From: Pelagihabitans sp963710535 | GTDB lineage: Bacteria > Bacteroidota > Bacteroidia > Flavobacteriales > Flavobacteriaceae | Reading direction: 5' to 3' | DNA: 64,000 nucleotides | NCBI GenBank assembly: GCA_963710535.1 | Contig: CAVQAW010000003.1 | Span: forward strand, 124,001 to 188,000 | Shown here: in pieces, positions 9,265-19,015 of the stretch | Layout: each line of letters starts with the position of its first letter | How positions within the stretch are numbered: the first letter of the stretch is position 1 | The notes under the pieces: generated by a model | Told to the model about the DNA's origin: nothing | The model's input: only the letters and a program-made list of their open reading frames with translations | Databases searched by the model: none | Position numbers and translations under genes: made by a program

Positions 9265-10575
9265 ATGAAAGAAAAAGTTTCTGTTTTTTGGTTTCGTAGG
9301 GACCTACGGCTCGACGATAATGTTGGACTTTTTGAAGCTTTGAATGGCGCATTCCCCGTGCTACCCATTTTTATTTTTGACAAGGACATCTTAGAAGGTC
9401 TTCCAAAGGAAGACCCCAGGGTCTCTTTCATCCATCAAAATCTGCAAAGTCTCCGTGCTATTCTACAACAGCAATTCAGCAGTTCGATAGCTATTTTTCA
9501 CGGGAAACCCCTTGAAATCTTTAAAGGGCTTACAGATGAATATGCCATCGATTGTGTTTACACCAATCACGATTATGAGCCCTATGCCATCTCACGCGAC
9601 AATGCTGTAAGGACCTTGTTGGAGACCTCCGGTATTTCATTCAAAACATTCAAGGACCAAGTGATTTTTGAAAAAAACGAAGTGGTCAAAGAAGATGGCA
9701 ACCCCTATGTGGTGTACACGCCATTCAAGAACAAATGGAAGGAACATTTCAATGCGGAAAAGCATTTGCAGCTCCATGATTCTAAGGGGAACCTTCGTAA
9801 ATTGATGCCGATTGCCAACCTACCCAACCTTTCATTGAAAGAATTGGGGTTTGCGCCCTCCAAAATTAAGGTTCCCGACTATGTGATTACCCCTACCCTG
9901 ATCGATGATTATGAGAAAACCAGGAACTTCCCGGCAAAGCAGCAGGGCACCTCGCGTTTGGGCCCCCACCTTCGCTTTGGCACGGTCTCGATTCGCAAAA
10001 TGGTGAAAAAGGCCATCGCCGAAACCAATGAAGTATTCTGGAGCGAGCTTATTTGGCGGGAATTTTTTATGCAAATACTTTGGCATTTTCCCAAAACGGT
10101 GAACCATTCCTTTAAACCCAAATACGACCGGATCGAATGGCGCAACAACCCTTCTGAATTTGAGCTTTGGAAGCAAGGCCGAACGGGTTATGCCCTTGTG
10201 GATGCCGGTATGCGGGAACTCAACGAAACGGGATATATGCACAACCGTGTTCGCATGCTGGTGGCTAGTTTCCTTTGCAAGCACCTTTTGATAGACTGGC
10301 GATGGGGCGAGGCCTACTTTGCAGAAAAATTACTCGATTATGAAATGGGTTCCAATGTCGGGAATTGGCAATGGGCAGCGGGTAGCGGTGTAGATGCCGC
10401 TCCTTATTTCCGCATTTTCAATCCAATGACCCAATTAGATAAGTTCGACAAGAACCATGAATATGTTACACGCTGGATACCTGAATTACAGGGTTTCGGT
10501 TATCCCGAGAAAATGGTCGACCACAAAATGGCCAGGGAACGCTGCTTAAGGGTTTATAAGGCCGCGGTCGGTTAA
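9265..10575 (+). CDS. phr: Deoxyribodipyrimidine photolyase (cryptochrome/photolyase family)
   Basis: 436 residues. The N-terminal photolyase domain starts VFWFRRDLRLDDN, followed by the FAD-binding domain with TSRLGPHLRFGTVS (about 232-245), NRVRMLVASFLCKHLLIDWRWGE split over 330-352, and the signature NWQWAAGSGVDAAPYFRIFNP region near 370-390. The enzyme repairs pyrimidine dimers in UV-damaged DNA using blue light. The order SRPBCC-SDR-photolyase suggests a light- or UV-responsive cluster. A weak promoter match (TACTTTAG at about 9251-9258) precedes it. Confidence 0.95.
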   Translation: MKEKVSVFWFRRDLRLDDNVGLFEALNGAFPVLPIFIFDKDILEGLPKEDPRVSFIHQNLQSLRAILQQQFSSSIAIFHGKPLEIFKGLTDEYAIDCVYTNHDYEPYAISRDNAVRTLLETSGISFKTFKDQVIFEKNEVVKEDGNPYVVYTPFKNKWKEHFNAEKHLQLHDSKGNLRKLMPIANLPNLSLKELGFAPSKIKVPDYVITPTLIDDYEKTRNFPAKQQGTSRLGPHLRFGTVSIRKMVKKAIAETNEVFWSELIWREFFMQILWHFPKTVNHSFKPKYDRIEWRNNPSEFELWKQGRTGYALVDAGMRELNETGYMHNRVRMLVASFLCKHLLIDWRWGEAYFAEKLLDYEMGSNVGNWQWAAGSGVDAAPYFRIFNPMTQLDKFDKNHEYVTRWIPELQGFGYPEKMVDHKMARERCLRVYKAAVG

Positions 10576-10600
10576 AATTCGACCTTGACAAATACGATAA

Positions 10601-11647
10601 CTATCTCGATAATTGTCTGTGGAGTTCCTCCTTTTCAGCCAAGCGATACCGTAGCTGGTTCAAATAGCGCAGTGCTACCTTGTTGTTGTAGTCTGAATAG
10701 GATCTGGATGCCAGGTCCATGGCTTTTGCCAGGTCACCATTGATTTCATGGCTAATGGCCATGTTATAATAGGCACGCCCTGCCACTTTCGATTTGGGAT
10801 GGTCCAGGTCTTTCTCCCATAATTGGGCAGCACCGTCCCAATCCCCGGTTTGTGCCCTTCTTTTGCCCATTACGAAATTATCGGTTCCCCTGACGAAATA
10901 TTCCCTGGCGATTCTTTTGCTGAGCGGCCTGATACTGGCAGCATAGCGGTTACCGCCATAGGTACTTTGCTGCAAAACGGCTTCCTTTCTACCGATTACC
11001 GCCTCTATGGCACGTACCGGATTGATACCTTGGCCGCTCGATGTAATATGGTCATTGGTGAGCCATTCGTCCAACACCGATCGGGTAACCGGGTCGTAAA
11101 TTCGCCAGCCGGCCTTGATCAAGGTGTTGAGGGTTACTTTATGGCCCGGAACGGCGGCATTGATTCCCAAATTGTTGGGGATGTTGACCATTGCCGTCTC
11201 ATAATTGACCTGGGTATCGGTATCGTATAGTTCAAGTGAAAAAAGCACCTCAACATCATTGGCCTCACAAATGGTCTTCACCGTTTCCCAATTCAAAGGG
11301 GCCGGAAACACCCCCAAGCCTTTGCGCTCGGCTTCCGTTGATTCGAGTAGGGCTACCGATTCAAAACGATCGTCCCGGCCAAGTTCATCGAACAACCCAG
11401 TTACGGCGGCATTTGCACCTTCCTTATCCAATCGGAGGCCTTCCAACGACAGGATTTGATCGAGCTTGTCGATAGCCTTGTTTCCTTCTGAGGCTACACT
11501 TCGGTTGATGATGCCAAGCTTGGATACCTCCGCGGGAATATATACCCGGGCAGGTTCAACAGCGCCCATGGTCAGCTGGTTGGTGGCACTGCATCCCCCA
11601 ATAAAAAAGAAAATGCCTAAAATCGGTAAATACTTGAATTTTAACAT
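10601..11647 (-). CDS. Lipoprotein, DUF6340-like
   Basis: 348 residues with a lipoprotein signal (IGGC, cysteine at residue 19). The sequence VEPARVYIPAEVSKLGIINRS and the helical TPR-like end (AQLWEKDLDHPKSKVAGRAYYNMAISHEINGD) fit the Bacteroidota DUF6340 lipoproteins as I remember them. No enzymatic motif is visible; function unknown. It converges on the photolyase gene. Confidence 0.7.
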   Translation of the reverse strand: MLKFKYLPILGIFFFIGGCSATNQLTMGAVEPARVYIPAEVSKLGIINRSVASEGNKAIDKLDQILSLEGLRLDKEGANAAVTGLFDELGRDDRFESVALLESTEAERKGLGVFPAPLNWETVKTICEANDVEVLFSLELYDTDTQVNYETAMVNIPNNLGINAAVPGHKVTLNTLIKAGWRIYDPVTRSVLDEWLTNDHITSSGQGINPVRAIEAVIGRKEAVLQQSTYGGNRYAASIRPLSKRIAREYFVRGTDNFVMGKRRAQTGDWDGAAQLWEKDLDHPKSKVAGRAYYNMAISHEINGDLAKAMDLASRSYSDYNNKVALRYLNQLRYRLAEKEELHRQLSR

Positions 11648-11968
11648 GTCTCGGTTCTTGTTAGTTGGATTTTTAGTAACACGCTCCCATAGGATGTGCT
11701 TGGTAATTAACAGTTTAAACTACTATTTTATTGTGTGACATCGATAAAAACAAGTTTTCAAAATACTCGGATTGCCCCATATCGCAACCCAATAAGGGAA
11801 ATATTGGGCAATTCCTTATCCCCAAAAACAACTTTCCACCTAATCTTGGAAGAATATAAATGGAAGTCCGTCCGATAATTAGAAAATCTTATATTTACAA
11901 ATGGCGCTCATGTTTCCAATTGGGCCATCACGTCCTTAAAAATCAATAAATCCTAATCCGACCCATCA
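11648..11968. other. Divergent intergenic region
   Basis: 321 bases between the lipoprotein gene and the M20 hydrolase gene. No ORF, RNA or repeat was recognised. It must hold both promoters; a TATATTTA-like element near 11,890-11,897 could be the minus-seven element for the hydrolase gene, but the match is weak. Confidence 0.5.
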
Positions 11969-13399
11969 ATGAGAAAAATTGTCTTCACCGCTTTAATGCT
12001 GTTCACCATGACCACGGTTACAGCACAAAAAATGTCGAATAACAAAAAAGCCATCATCGCTTCAATTGAAAAACATGAGGCCGAATTGATCAAAGCAAGT
12101 GATGCCATTTGGGCCTTGGCCGAAACCGCTTTCGAGGAAACAGAGTCTTCCAAAATATTGGCCGACTATGCGGAAAAGAATGGTTTTACCGTCTCCAGAG
12201 GTGTGGCGGGAATCCCCACTGCATTTACGGCCACCTATGGTTCGGGAAAGCCCGTAATCAGCATCCTGGGTGAGTTCGATGCGTTGCCGGGCATCTCCCA
12301 AAAAGCACAACCCGATAAAGAGGCACTAAATGAAGGCGCCGCTGGTCATGGTTGTGGCCATAATCTTTTTGGTACCGCCAGCCTGGGAGCTGCCATAGCG
12401 GTGAAGGAGCTGATGGAAGCCGGAAAGATAAATGGGACCATCAAGTTCTTGGGAACACCCTCGGAAGAAAAATACTTCGGGAAGATATGGATGGTTCGGG
12501 AAGGGCTATGGAATGATGTTGATGTGAACCTAAGCTGGCATCCCGCCGCAGCCACTGAAGCCGATGTGCAAAGCACGTTGGCCCTGGTCGACTTTAAGGT
12601 CGAGTTTTTTGGGCAGGCCGCCCATGCTTCCATGGACCCTTGGAACGGACGCAGTGCGGCGGATGCCTTGGAACTGTACACTACGGGCATCAATTATTAC
12701 CGAGAACACATTCAACCCACTGTACGGATTCATTACCACATTCAGGATGGAGGCCAGGTGGTTAACGTGGTCCCCGATTATGCCCGTTTGTGGGTTCGTG
12801 TCAGGGACACCAAGCGAAGTGGCATGATGCCCGTGTATGAGCGGGTAATGAAGATGGCCGAAGGAGCTGCCATTATGGCCAATGTAGATTATAAGTTATC
12901 ATTGATCTCTGGCATCTATGAGGTTTTGGTGAACCGGGCCGGGGGTGAAATCATGCAGGGCAACCTGGAACTCTTGGGCCCAATATCGTACACAGAAGAA
13001 GAAACCGACTTCGGAAAAAAAATTCAGGCAGCAACGGGCAAACCACAGATAGGAATGGATAGCGGCATTAAACCCCTCCTGGCGACCAAGGAAAACCCAG
13101 GTGGCGGCTCCACCGATGTAGGGGATGTTAGCTGGAATGTGCCCAACATCAATTTAGGGGTTACTGTGGCCCCGAAAGATACCCCATGGCATTCATGGGC
13201 CGTGGTGGCCTGTGGCGGGATGAGCATCGGTCATAAAGGCATGATCTATGCGGCAAAGGCATTGGGCATGACCGCGGTGGACTTATTTGAAAATCCCGAA
13301 TTGGTAGATAAAGTAAAAGCGGAATTCAAGGAACGAAAGGGTAGCGAAGTCTATGAACCCATCATCCCTGATGGCCCCCCACCCATCGGAAAAAATTAA
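11969..13399 (+). CDS. Secreted M20 family amidohydrolase (AbgB-like)
   Basis: 476 residues with a signal peptide (about 1-19, TTVTAQ). Metallopeptidase M20 elements follow: ILGEFDALPG, the cluster GHGCGHNLFG, EEKYFGK and NPGGGSTDVGDVSW near the end. The dimerisation-type domain sits in the middle (VEFFGQAAHASMDPWNGRSA). The family hydrolyses amide bonds of aminoacyl or p-aminobenzoyl conjugates; the substrate is not known. Eleven bases separate it from the CDGSH gene. Confidence 0.9.
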   Translation: MRKIVFTALMLFTMTTVTAQKMSNNKKAIIASIEKHEAELIKASDAIWALAETAFEETESSKILADYAEKNGFTVSRGVAGIPTAFTATYGSGKPVISILGEFDALPGISQKAQPDKEALNEGAAGHGCGHNLFGTASLGAAIAVKELMEAGKINGTIKFLGTPSEEKYFGKIWMVREGLWNDVDVNLSWHPAAATEADVQSTLALVDFKVEFFGQAAHASMDPWNGRSAADALELYTTGINYYREHIQPTVRIHYHIQDGGQVVNVVPDYARLWVRVRDTKRSGMMPVYERVMKMAEGAAIMANVDYKLSLISGIYEVLVNRAGGEIMQGNLELLGPISYTEEETDFGKKIQAATGKPQIGMDSGIKPLLATKENPGGGSTDVGDVSWNVPNINLGVTVAPKDTPWHSWAVVACGGMSIGHKGMIYAAKALGMTAVDLFENPELVDKVKAEFKERKGSEVYEPIIPDGPPPIGKN

Positions 13400-13410
13400 G
13401 ATGTAACGAT

Positions 13411-13845
13411 ATGAGCACTGGAGAAATCATAAAGAAGTACGACCACGGAGAGATCAAAGTGATTTGGAAACCCAAAAAATGTATTCATTCCGGCATTTGC
13501 GTGACGACCTTGCCAAAGGTATACCATCCACAGGAAAAACCATGGATAAGGCCTAAGGAAGCCTCCGCAGAGGATTTGATCGCACAGATTAAAAAATGCC
13601 CCTCGGGCGCGTTGGATTATGAAATGGCCGATGGGCCTGAAAAACAAACTATGGCGTCTTCACAACAGACCGAGATAAAGGTCAACGCCAAGGGTCCCTT
13701 ATTGATTAAAGGCGAACTTTCCGTGACCTTGCCCGATGGATCGGTTGAAATGAAGTCGAACTCCACCGCATTTTGTCGCTGTGGTGCGTCCACAAACAAA
13801 CCTTACTGCGATGGCACCCATCGGAAAATTCAATTCGAGGGATAG
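13411..13845 (+). CDS. Iron-sulfur protein: Fer4_19 domain plus CDGSH domain
   Basis: 144 residues with two metal sites. Residues 20-70 form a divergent ferredoxin-like domain (KKCIHSGICV ... IKKCPSGALDY). Residues 90-144 form a CDGSH domain with C-x-C-x2-S/T-x3-P-x-C-D-G-T-H (CRCGASTNKPYCDGTH), which holds a 2Fe-2S cluster. This two-domain form is common in bacteria; an electron-transfer or redox role is assumed. It overlaps in another frame the track toward the next gene, which really starts at 13,889. Confidence 0.9.
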   Translation: MSTGEIIKKYDHGEIKVIWKPKKCIHSGICVTTLPKVYHPQEKPWIRPKEASAEDLIAQIKKCPSGALDYEMADGPEKQTMASSQQTEIKVNAKGPLLIKGELSVTLPDGSVEMKSNSTAFCRCGASTNKPYCDGTHRKIQFEG

Positions 13846-13888
13846 GCCAGCGTTGTTAAATCATTTTACCTTTGAACGAATGCCAGTG

Positions 13889-14464
13889 ATGACCGAGAAA
13901 GAAAAAATGCTTTCGGGCAGCCCTTACAATTCCAGAGATCCGGAATTACTAGCCATGTACCATAAGGCGAGACGCCTGTTCCAGGAATACAACCGACTTG
14001 AATCCACGGAAAGCGAAAGAAGGGAGGAACTTTTGCGGCAATTGTTCAAATTTAAAGGTGAAAGGGTATGGATAGAACCCCCTTTTTATTGTGATTATGG
14101 CGAAAACATTTCCATTGGGGAAGGCACCTTTGTGAATGCCAATTGTTTTTTCCTCGATAACAATACCATAACCATAGGCAAGAACGGACTAATTGCCCCT
14201 TATGTCCAGATTTATACTGCAAAGCACCCGGTAAACGCAAACGAACGCATTATTTTCGATGCTACGGGAAAATCGGGCTATTTGACAAAAACCTGTCCGG
14301 TCACCATTGGGGACAATGTCTGGATAGGCGGCAATGCAATCATCATGCCAGGGGTAAGTATTGGGGACAATGTGACGATTGGCGCCGGTTCGGTGGTCAC
14401 AAAGGATATCGAGAGCAATATTTTGGCCCTGGGCAATCCGTGTAAAGCAATCAAAAAGATCTAG
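13889..14464 (+). CDS. Sugar O-acetyltransferase (maltose/galactoside acetyltransferase type)
   Basis: About 191 residues. The start at MTEKEKMLSGSPYN was chosen because maltose acetyltransferases begin this way; ATG 13,880 is a possible alternative three codons upstream. The N-terminal Mac domain is followed by left-handed hexapeptide repeats (ISIGEGTFVNANCFF, ITIGKNGLIAPYVQIYTA, VTIGDNVWIGGNAIIMPGVSIG) and the GNP(C)K end. It uses acetyl-CoA to acetylate sugars. Cotranscribed with the next gene (one base apart). Confidence 0.88.
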   Translation: MTEKEKMLSGSPYNSRDPELLAMYHKARRLFQEYNRLESTESERREELLRQLFKFKGERVWIEPPFYCDYGENISIGEGTFVNANCFFLDNNTITIGKNGLIAPYVQIYTAKHPVNANERIIFDATGKSGYLTKTCPVTIGDNVWIGGNAIIMPGVSIGDNVTIGAGSVVTKDIESNILALGNPCKAIKKI

Positions 14465-14465
14465 G

Positions 14466-14759
14466 ATGTTCCTATTTGATATATCAGAATCGGTTTTTGA
14501 GACCTTGGGGGTCATTTTTGGGATAGGGGCCTGCTTTGTGATCGCCCTCCAAGTGCATAAAGAAAAGACTTCCGGCAAACCGAGCAGCCTTTCAATGGGA
14601 TTTTTAATAGGTTGGATTTTTATTTACTTGTTTTGGGGGCTGTACGGACTTCGATTCGATGCCGTTGCCCTTTGGCTCACCAATGCCATAGCCCTGGTAT
14701 TGCAGATTGCCATGTTCATCGTGGTACTTAAGAAGAAAAACAAAATCAAAATCGGATAG
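14466..14759 (+). CDS. SemiSWEET-like three-helix membrane protein
   Basis: 97 residues from MFLFDISESVF. Three hydrophobic helices (about 10-28, 43-62, 67-90) and the layout ALQVHKEKTSGKPSSLSMGFLIG ... WGLYGLRFDAVALWLTN match the size and pattern of bacterial SemiSWEET sugar transporters, which work as dimers; the PQ motif itself is replaced. Sugar transport is inferred from the fold pattern. It sits one base behind the sugar acetyltransferase. Confidence 0.7.
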   Translation: MFLFDISESVFETLGVIFGIGACFVIALQVHKEKTSGKPSSLSMGFLIGWIFIYLFWGLYGLRFDAVALWLTNAIALVLQIAMFIVVLKKKNKIKIG

Positions 14760-14981
14760 CAAAAGCAGCTGTACCGTCCGTTGCGAAAAGCCTTGTCCAT
14801 ACTTGGTTTCCCATTCCGATTATAATGGATATATTTAGCTTGGTAAAATTTGTAGCACCGCAGCATCCTATAAATTGACAGTGCAGCGAGAAAAATACCG
14901 GCAGGGGATCGCTCAATGGCGTGGAAGAATTTTAAGGTTCCCTTGCTCATTCAAATATTAACCTTGTTTAAAAAAGAAAAA

Positions 14982-15434
14982 ATGAAAATACGCAACGTAG
15001 TGCTCTTGTTCCTGATCTTTAATTGCGGGCTGCTCAGCGCCCAATCCTTTGATTTTAAATACGATCATTACTCCTTTATCGTCAAGGATTTGGACAAGGT
15101 CGGTGATTTTTATGCCAACATCCTGAACTTGGAGGAAATACCGCATCCTTCGGCCACATCCGGTTTTCGTTGGTTCAAGATCAACGGAAATTCTCAACTG
15201 CACCTTATTGGAAAAGACAGTGTCGCCATGGAACACAACAAAAGTGTGCACCTTTGTCTGGCCACACAACATTTGGATGCCTTCATAAAGCATTTAGATG
15301 ATTTGCATATCCCCTACTGGGATTGGCCCGGGAAGGAAAATGCCGTTACCGATCGTGCAGATGGGGTGAAACAGATCTATGTCAAGGACCCGGAGAACAA
15401 TTGGGTTGAAATCAATACAGCAATGCACGAGTAA
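14982..15434 (+). CDS. Secreted VOC-family (glyoxalase-like) protein
   Basis: 150 residues from MKIRNVVLLFLIF; a signal peptide runs to about residue 20 (LLSAQ). The remaining single vicinal-oxygen-chelate module starts YDHYSFIVKDLDKVGDFYANIL and closes with IYVKDPENNWVEINTA. Histidine and glutamate at module ends could bind a metal. Such proteins include glyoxalases and dioxygenases; the reaction is unknown and the export is notable. Confidence 0.85.
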   Translation: MKIRNVVLLFLIFNCGLLSAQSFDFKYDHYSFIVKDLDKVGDFYANILNLEEIPHPSATSGFRWFKINGNSQLHLIGKDSVAMEHNKSVHLCLATQHLDAFIKHLDDLHIPYWDWPGKENAVTDRADGVKQIYVKDPENNWVEINTAMHE

Positions 15435-15453
15435 TTGGGCTTAAATTAGATAA

Positions 15454-16452
15454 ATGGCAAATTCGGTTAAAACGATATTCAAGTTGGGTTTCCCTTGGCA
15501 GACACAGGACCCTTTTTTGTTCTGCGTTTATCATTTGGATCATTTTCCTCAGGCCAGGGAAGACATGACCCCCGATGCCTCCTTGGAGGGCAGAATGTTG
15601 GGAAACGACTTTACGATCAAAGATGGGTGGCGCATGTACCATGGCGAAACCGTTCCCGGCTTTCCCGCTCACCCACATCGGGGATTTGAGACCGTCACCA
15701 TTGTGAATAAAGGCTATTGCGACCATTCCGATTCATTGGGCGCCGCAGGCCGATTTGGCGAGGGCGACGTGCAATGGATGACTGCTGGAAAAGGCGTACA
15801 ACACTGTGAAATGTTTCCCTTATTGAACACCCAGTCGGGCAATACCCTCGAACTGTTCCAGATATGGCTGAACCTTCCCAAAAAAAATAAATTGGTGGCG
15901 CCGCATTTTGCCATGCTCTGGCATGAAGACATCCCGGTGGCACAAACGAAGACTGCGCGCGTAAAGATCATCGCCGGCACCTATCAAAACCAAAATGCCC
16001 CCGATCCGGCCCCCAATTCATGGGCCGCGGATCCCGGGAATGAAGTTGCCATCTGGAATATCCATGTCGATGCGAATTCCGAATTCATAATACCCGGGGC
16101 TTCTTCGACGGTGAACCGAACGCTTTACTTCTATGAAGGCGATTTTATAACCCTGGAAGGTCAACGGATCCAAAAAGATTTCGGGATCGATCTGGAGGCA
16201 GACCGTGATATTCGACTCAATACGGGTTCCCAAACAGCCCATCTTCTAATGCTACAGGGCAAACCAATCGCCGAACCTGTGGCAAAATACGGGCCTTTTG
16301 TCATGAACACCGATGAAGAAATACGCCATGCCATGCAGGAATACCGAACCACGCAGTTCGGCGGGTGGCCCTGGCAACGTCACGACCAAGTTCACCCCAA
16401 AAATAAAGGGCGATTTGCCAAATTTCCCGATGGAAAACTGGTGGAGAAGTAA
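15454..16452 (+). CDS. Pirin family protein
   Basis: 332 residues, a bicupin. The N-terminal pirin signature is present (FPAHPHRGFETVTIVNKGYCDHSD, metal ligands His, His, His and a glutamate further on, WMTAGKGVQHCEMFP). The C-terminal half carries the second cupin. Pirins bind iron or nickel; some have quercetinase activity and others affect transcription. The role here is open. Confidence 0.92.
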   Translation: MANSVKTIFKLGFPWQTQDPFLFCVYHLDHFPQAREDMTPDASLEGRMLGNDFTIKDGWRMYHGETVPGFPAHPHRGFETVTIVNKGYCDHSDSLGAAGRFGEGDVQWMTAGKGVQHCEMFPLLNTQSGNTLELFQIWLNLPKKNKLVAPHFAMLWHEDIPVAQTKTARVKIIAGTYQNQNAPDPAPNSWAADPGNEVAIWNIHVDANSEFIIPGASSTVNRTLYFYEGDFITLEGQRIQKDFGIDLEADRDIRLNTGSQTAHLLMLQGKPIAEPVAKYGPFVMNTDEEIRHAMQEYRTTQFGGWPWQRHDQVHPKNKGRFAKFPDGKLVEK

Positions 16453-16455
16453 GCC

Positions 16456-16779
16456 TCACCCTATGGCATAGCCCGGGGCCAAAATATCCTTTGCCATTTC
16501 GGGATGACGTTTAAGATAAGAGGCCAAAAACGGGCATAAGGGGGCCATTTTCAATTGCCGTTCTTTAATATGATTTAATACCTTGGATACCAGCGCACTC
16601 CCAACACCCTTGCCTTCAAGTGCTTGAGGTACTTCGGTATGGGTCAGGTAGATGATGTTTTGTTTGGAAAGGATATAGTCCATGAAGGCGGTTTGATCGC
16701 CGATCTTCAATTCAAATCTTTTTTTGTCACCACCGTCATTGTTGATCAATGGTAGCTTTTTCAACATTTCTTTCTCCAT
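16456..16779 (-). CDS. Small GNAT-like N-acetyltransferase
   Basis: About 107 residues from MEKEMLKKLPLIN; ATG 16,767 is a possible later start. It matches the short acetyltransferase family (Q-E-G-K-G-V-G-S-A-L at the acetyl-CoA loop, LEGKGVGSALVSKVLN; MAPLCPFLASYLKRHPE at the end). The longer frame upstream to 16,935 has no family match and was left out. Substrate unknown. Confidence 0.82.
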   Translation of the reverse strand: MEKEMLKKLPLINNDGGDKKRFELKIGDQTAFMDYILSKQNIIYLTHTEVPQALEGKGVGSALVSKVLNHIKERQLKMAPLCPFLASYLKRHPEMAKDILAPGYAIG

Positions 16780-16958
16780 GGGTTTAAAGGTCAATTCGCC
16801 AAAAAAATCGGCCCTCCTCCTATTCCAAGATGCAATTGGTTTCAATGGCAACGGTAGACCACGGCGATGGGCATCATACATTTCACAACTTAAAAATAGC
16901 ACATTGTTCAACGGTATGCAAGAGCATAAATGCAAGGTAAGCCGTGCTCTGGTTGGAT

Positions 16959-18266
16959 TTAAACCCTGACTATTTTGGCGCCAATGGCACGAAGTCTGTT
17001 GTCGATGTCCTCATAGCCACGATCGATCTGTTCAATATTATGGATGGTGGAGGTACCCTTGGCGGAAAGTGCCGCGATCAACAACGAAACGCCCGCCCTG
17101 ATGTCAGGGGAGACCATGATGGTTGCCTTTAGGGTGGATTTGAAATCATGGCCTATGACCGTGGCCCTATGGGGGTCGCAGAGGATAATTTTGGCCCCCA
17201 TATCGATCAGTTTGTCCACAAAGAACAATCGGCTTTCAAACATCTTTTGGTGCACCAATACCTCTCCTTTGGCCTGTGTGGCGACCACCAGGATAATACT
17301 CAACAGATCTGGGGTCATTCCTGGCCAGGGTGCATCGGCAATGGTAAGGATGGAACCATCTATATAATTTTGTATTTCATAGCCGTTCTTATGTTCGGGT
17401 ATGTAAATATCATCGCCCTTGCGCTCGAGTTGTATTCCTAATTTGCGGAAGACATTGGGTATCTGCCCCAAGTCGTCCCAGCTTACGTTCTTTATGGTGA
17501 GCTCACTCTTGGTCATCGCGGCCAATCCGATCCAACTGCCTATTTCGATCATATCGGGCAACATGGTATGTTGCGTTCCTCCCAATTTTTTCACGCCCTC
17601 TATGATCAGCATATTCGATCCAATGCCGGAAATTTTTGCGCCCATTCTGTTGAGCATCTTGCACAACTGCTGCAAATAGGGCTCACAGGCCGCGTTATAG
17701 ATGGTGGTTTTTCCTTCTGCCATCACCGCTGCCATTAAAATATTGGCCGTCCCGGTCACCGAAGCTTCGTCGAGCAGCATATAGGTGCCCTTTAACTTTT
17801 TGGCCTCCACCCCATAAAAATGCTCCTCCTTATTGTATCTGAACGTAGCACCAAGCTTGATGAACCCTTCAAAATGGGTATCGAGCCTTCGCCTTCCGAT
17901 CTTATCCCCTCCGGGTTTGGGTATATAGCCTTTTCCGAATCGGGCGAGCAGTGGTCCAACCAACATAATGGAGCCCCTTAGGCCTTTGCCATCCTGTTTG
18001 AACTGTTCGGATTGGAGATACGACATGTTAATGTCGTCGGCTTTAAAAGTATAGGAACCCTTGCCCTTTTTTTGGATTTTGACCCCAAGGTCCTCCAAAA
18101 GGCTGATCAATTTATTGACATCGATGATGTCGGGTATATTGTTGATGGTAATTTCTTCGGGCGTGAGGAGCACCGCGCAAAGAATTTGCAGTGCCTCGTT
18201 CTTTGCCCCCTGCGGGGTTATCGAGCCAGAAAGTTTATGGCCCCCCTCAATTTTAAATGTCCCCAT
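16959..18266 (-). CDS. murA: UDP-N-acetylglucosamine 1-carboxyvinyltransferase
   Basis: 435 residues, full length. It catalyses the first committed step of peptidoglycan synthesis: transfer of enolpyruvate from PEP to UDP-GlcNAc in the cytoplasm. Diagnostic parts are GSITPQGAKNEALQI at about 14-28 and the active-site loop PKPGGDKIGRRRLDTH. In that loop the fosfomycin-binding cysteine is aspartate (residue 121). It is followed 14 bases upstream (in its own direction) by the DUF4290 gene, a common pairing in Flavobacteriia. Confidence 0.96.
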   Translation of the reverse strand: MGTFKIEGGHKLSGSITPQGAKNEALQILCAVLLTPEEITINNIPDIIDVNKLISLLEDLGVKIQKKGKGSYTFKADDINMSYLQSEQFKQDGKGLRGSIMLVGPLLARFGKGYIPKPGGDKIGRRRLDTHFEGFIKLGATFRYNKEEHFYGVEAKKLKGTYMLLDEASVTGTANILMAAVMAEGKTTIYNAACEPYLQQLCKMLNRMGAKISGIGSNMLIIEGVKKLGGTQHTMLPDMIEIGSWIGLAAMTKSELTIKNVSWDDLGQIPNVFRKLGIQLERKGDDIYIPEHKNGYEIQNYIDGSILTIADAPWPGMTPDLLSIILVVATQAKGEVLVHQKMFESRLFFVDKLIDMGAKIILCDPHRATVIGHDFKSTLKATIMVSPDIRAGVSLLIAALSAKGTSTIHNIEQIDRGYEDIDNRLRAIGAKIVRV

Positions 18267-18280
18267 TTAAGGTTGAAAGA

Positions 18281-18931
18281 TTAAAACCGTTTCTTACCCC
18301 GGTTGTTATTGTTTCGTTGTGATTTTTTGCCCGAAGTAACCCGTGGCGTCTTGGCTATACGGTTTTTAAGGAACTGTCCGCTCTCGGTTAGGTTTTCGCC
18401 CGTAAGATCGATTTGGCCATTGCTCAGTTCATAAAGATGGTTGAAAATCGCTTTGTCGTCGACCGTGTCCTTGTTCCAGTTCAAATAGCATTTTTTCATG
18501 TGGTTCGCGATGGCGTACTCCAATCCGTCACGCATATCCCCTTTTTCCCATTTTACCGCCACATCGATCATTCGCTTGATATTGTTCCCGTAAAAACGAT
18601 ATTTTGGATGGTTTTGGGGATAGGCCAAGGGATCGGGCCGCTGTTGTAAAACCTCCTTACTGGTGATCGGGAATGGCGAATCCACATCCAATTTGAAGTC
18701 TGACATGATGAACAGCTGGTCCCATAGTTTATGCTGAAAATCGGGTACATCACGCAAATGGGGCTGCAAATTGCCCATAACGCTGATAATCGATTTTGCC
18801 ACCTTGTTGCGCTCTGCTACATCTTCGATGGAGACAGCGTGATCGACCATTTTCTGGAAATGACGACCATATTCCGGAATGATCAATAGCGATCTTTCGG
18901 TATTATATTCTAGATTTTCTACTAAGTTCAA
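18281..18931 (-). CDS. DUF4290 protein
   Basis: 216 residues. The N terminus NLEYNTERSLLIIPEYGRHFQKMVDHAV is typical of the DUF4290 family, which regularly precedes murA in this class. Helical and soluble, ending in a lysine/arginine/asparagine-rich tail (KKSQRNNNNRGKKRF) that could bind nucleic acid. No function is established. Confidence 0.9.
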   Translation of the reverse strand: MNLVENLEYNTERSLLIIPEYGRHFQKMVDHAVSIEDVAERNKVAKSIISVMGNLQPHLRDVPDFQHKLWDQLFIMSDFKLDVDSPFPITSKEVLQQRPDPLAYPQNHPKYRFYGNNIKRMIDVAVKWEKGDMRDGLEYAIANHMKKCYLNWNKDTVDDKAIFNHLYELSNGQIDLTGENLTESGQFLKNRIAKTPRVTSGKKSQRNNNNRGKKRF

Positions 18932-19015
18932 ATTGATATGTTTTAGAAAAATGTAATGGGAAGTATCCTATGATAAACGCCCGCAAATTAACAAAATTAT
19001 GCCAAACTACCTATT

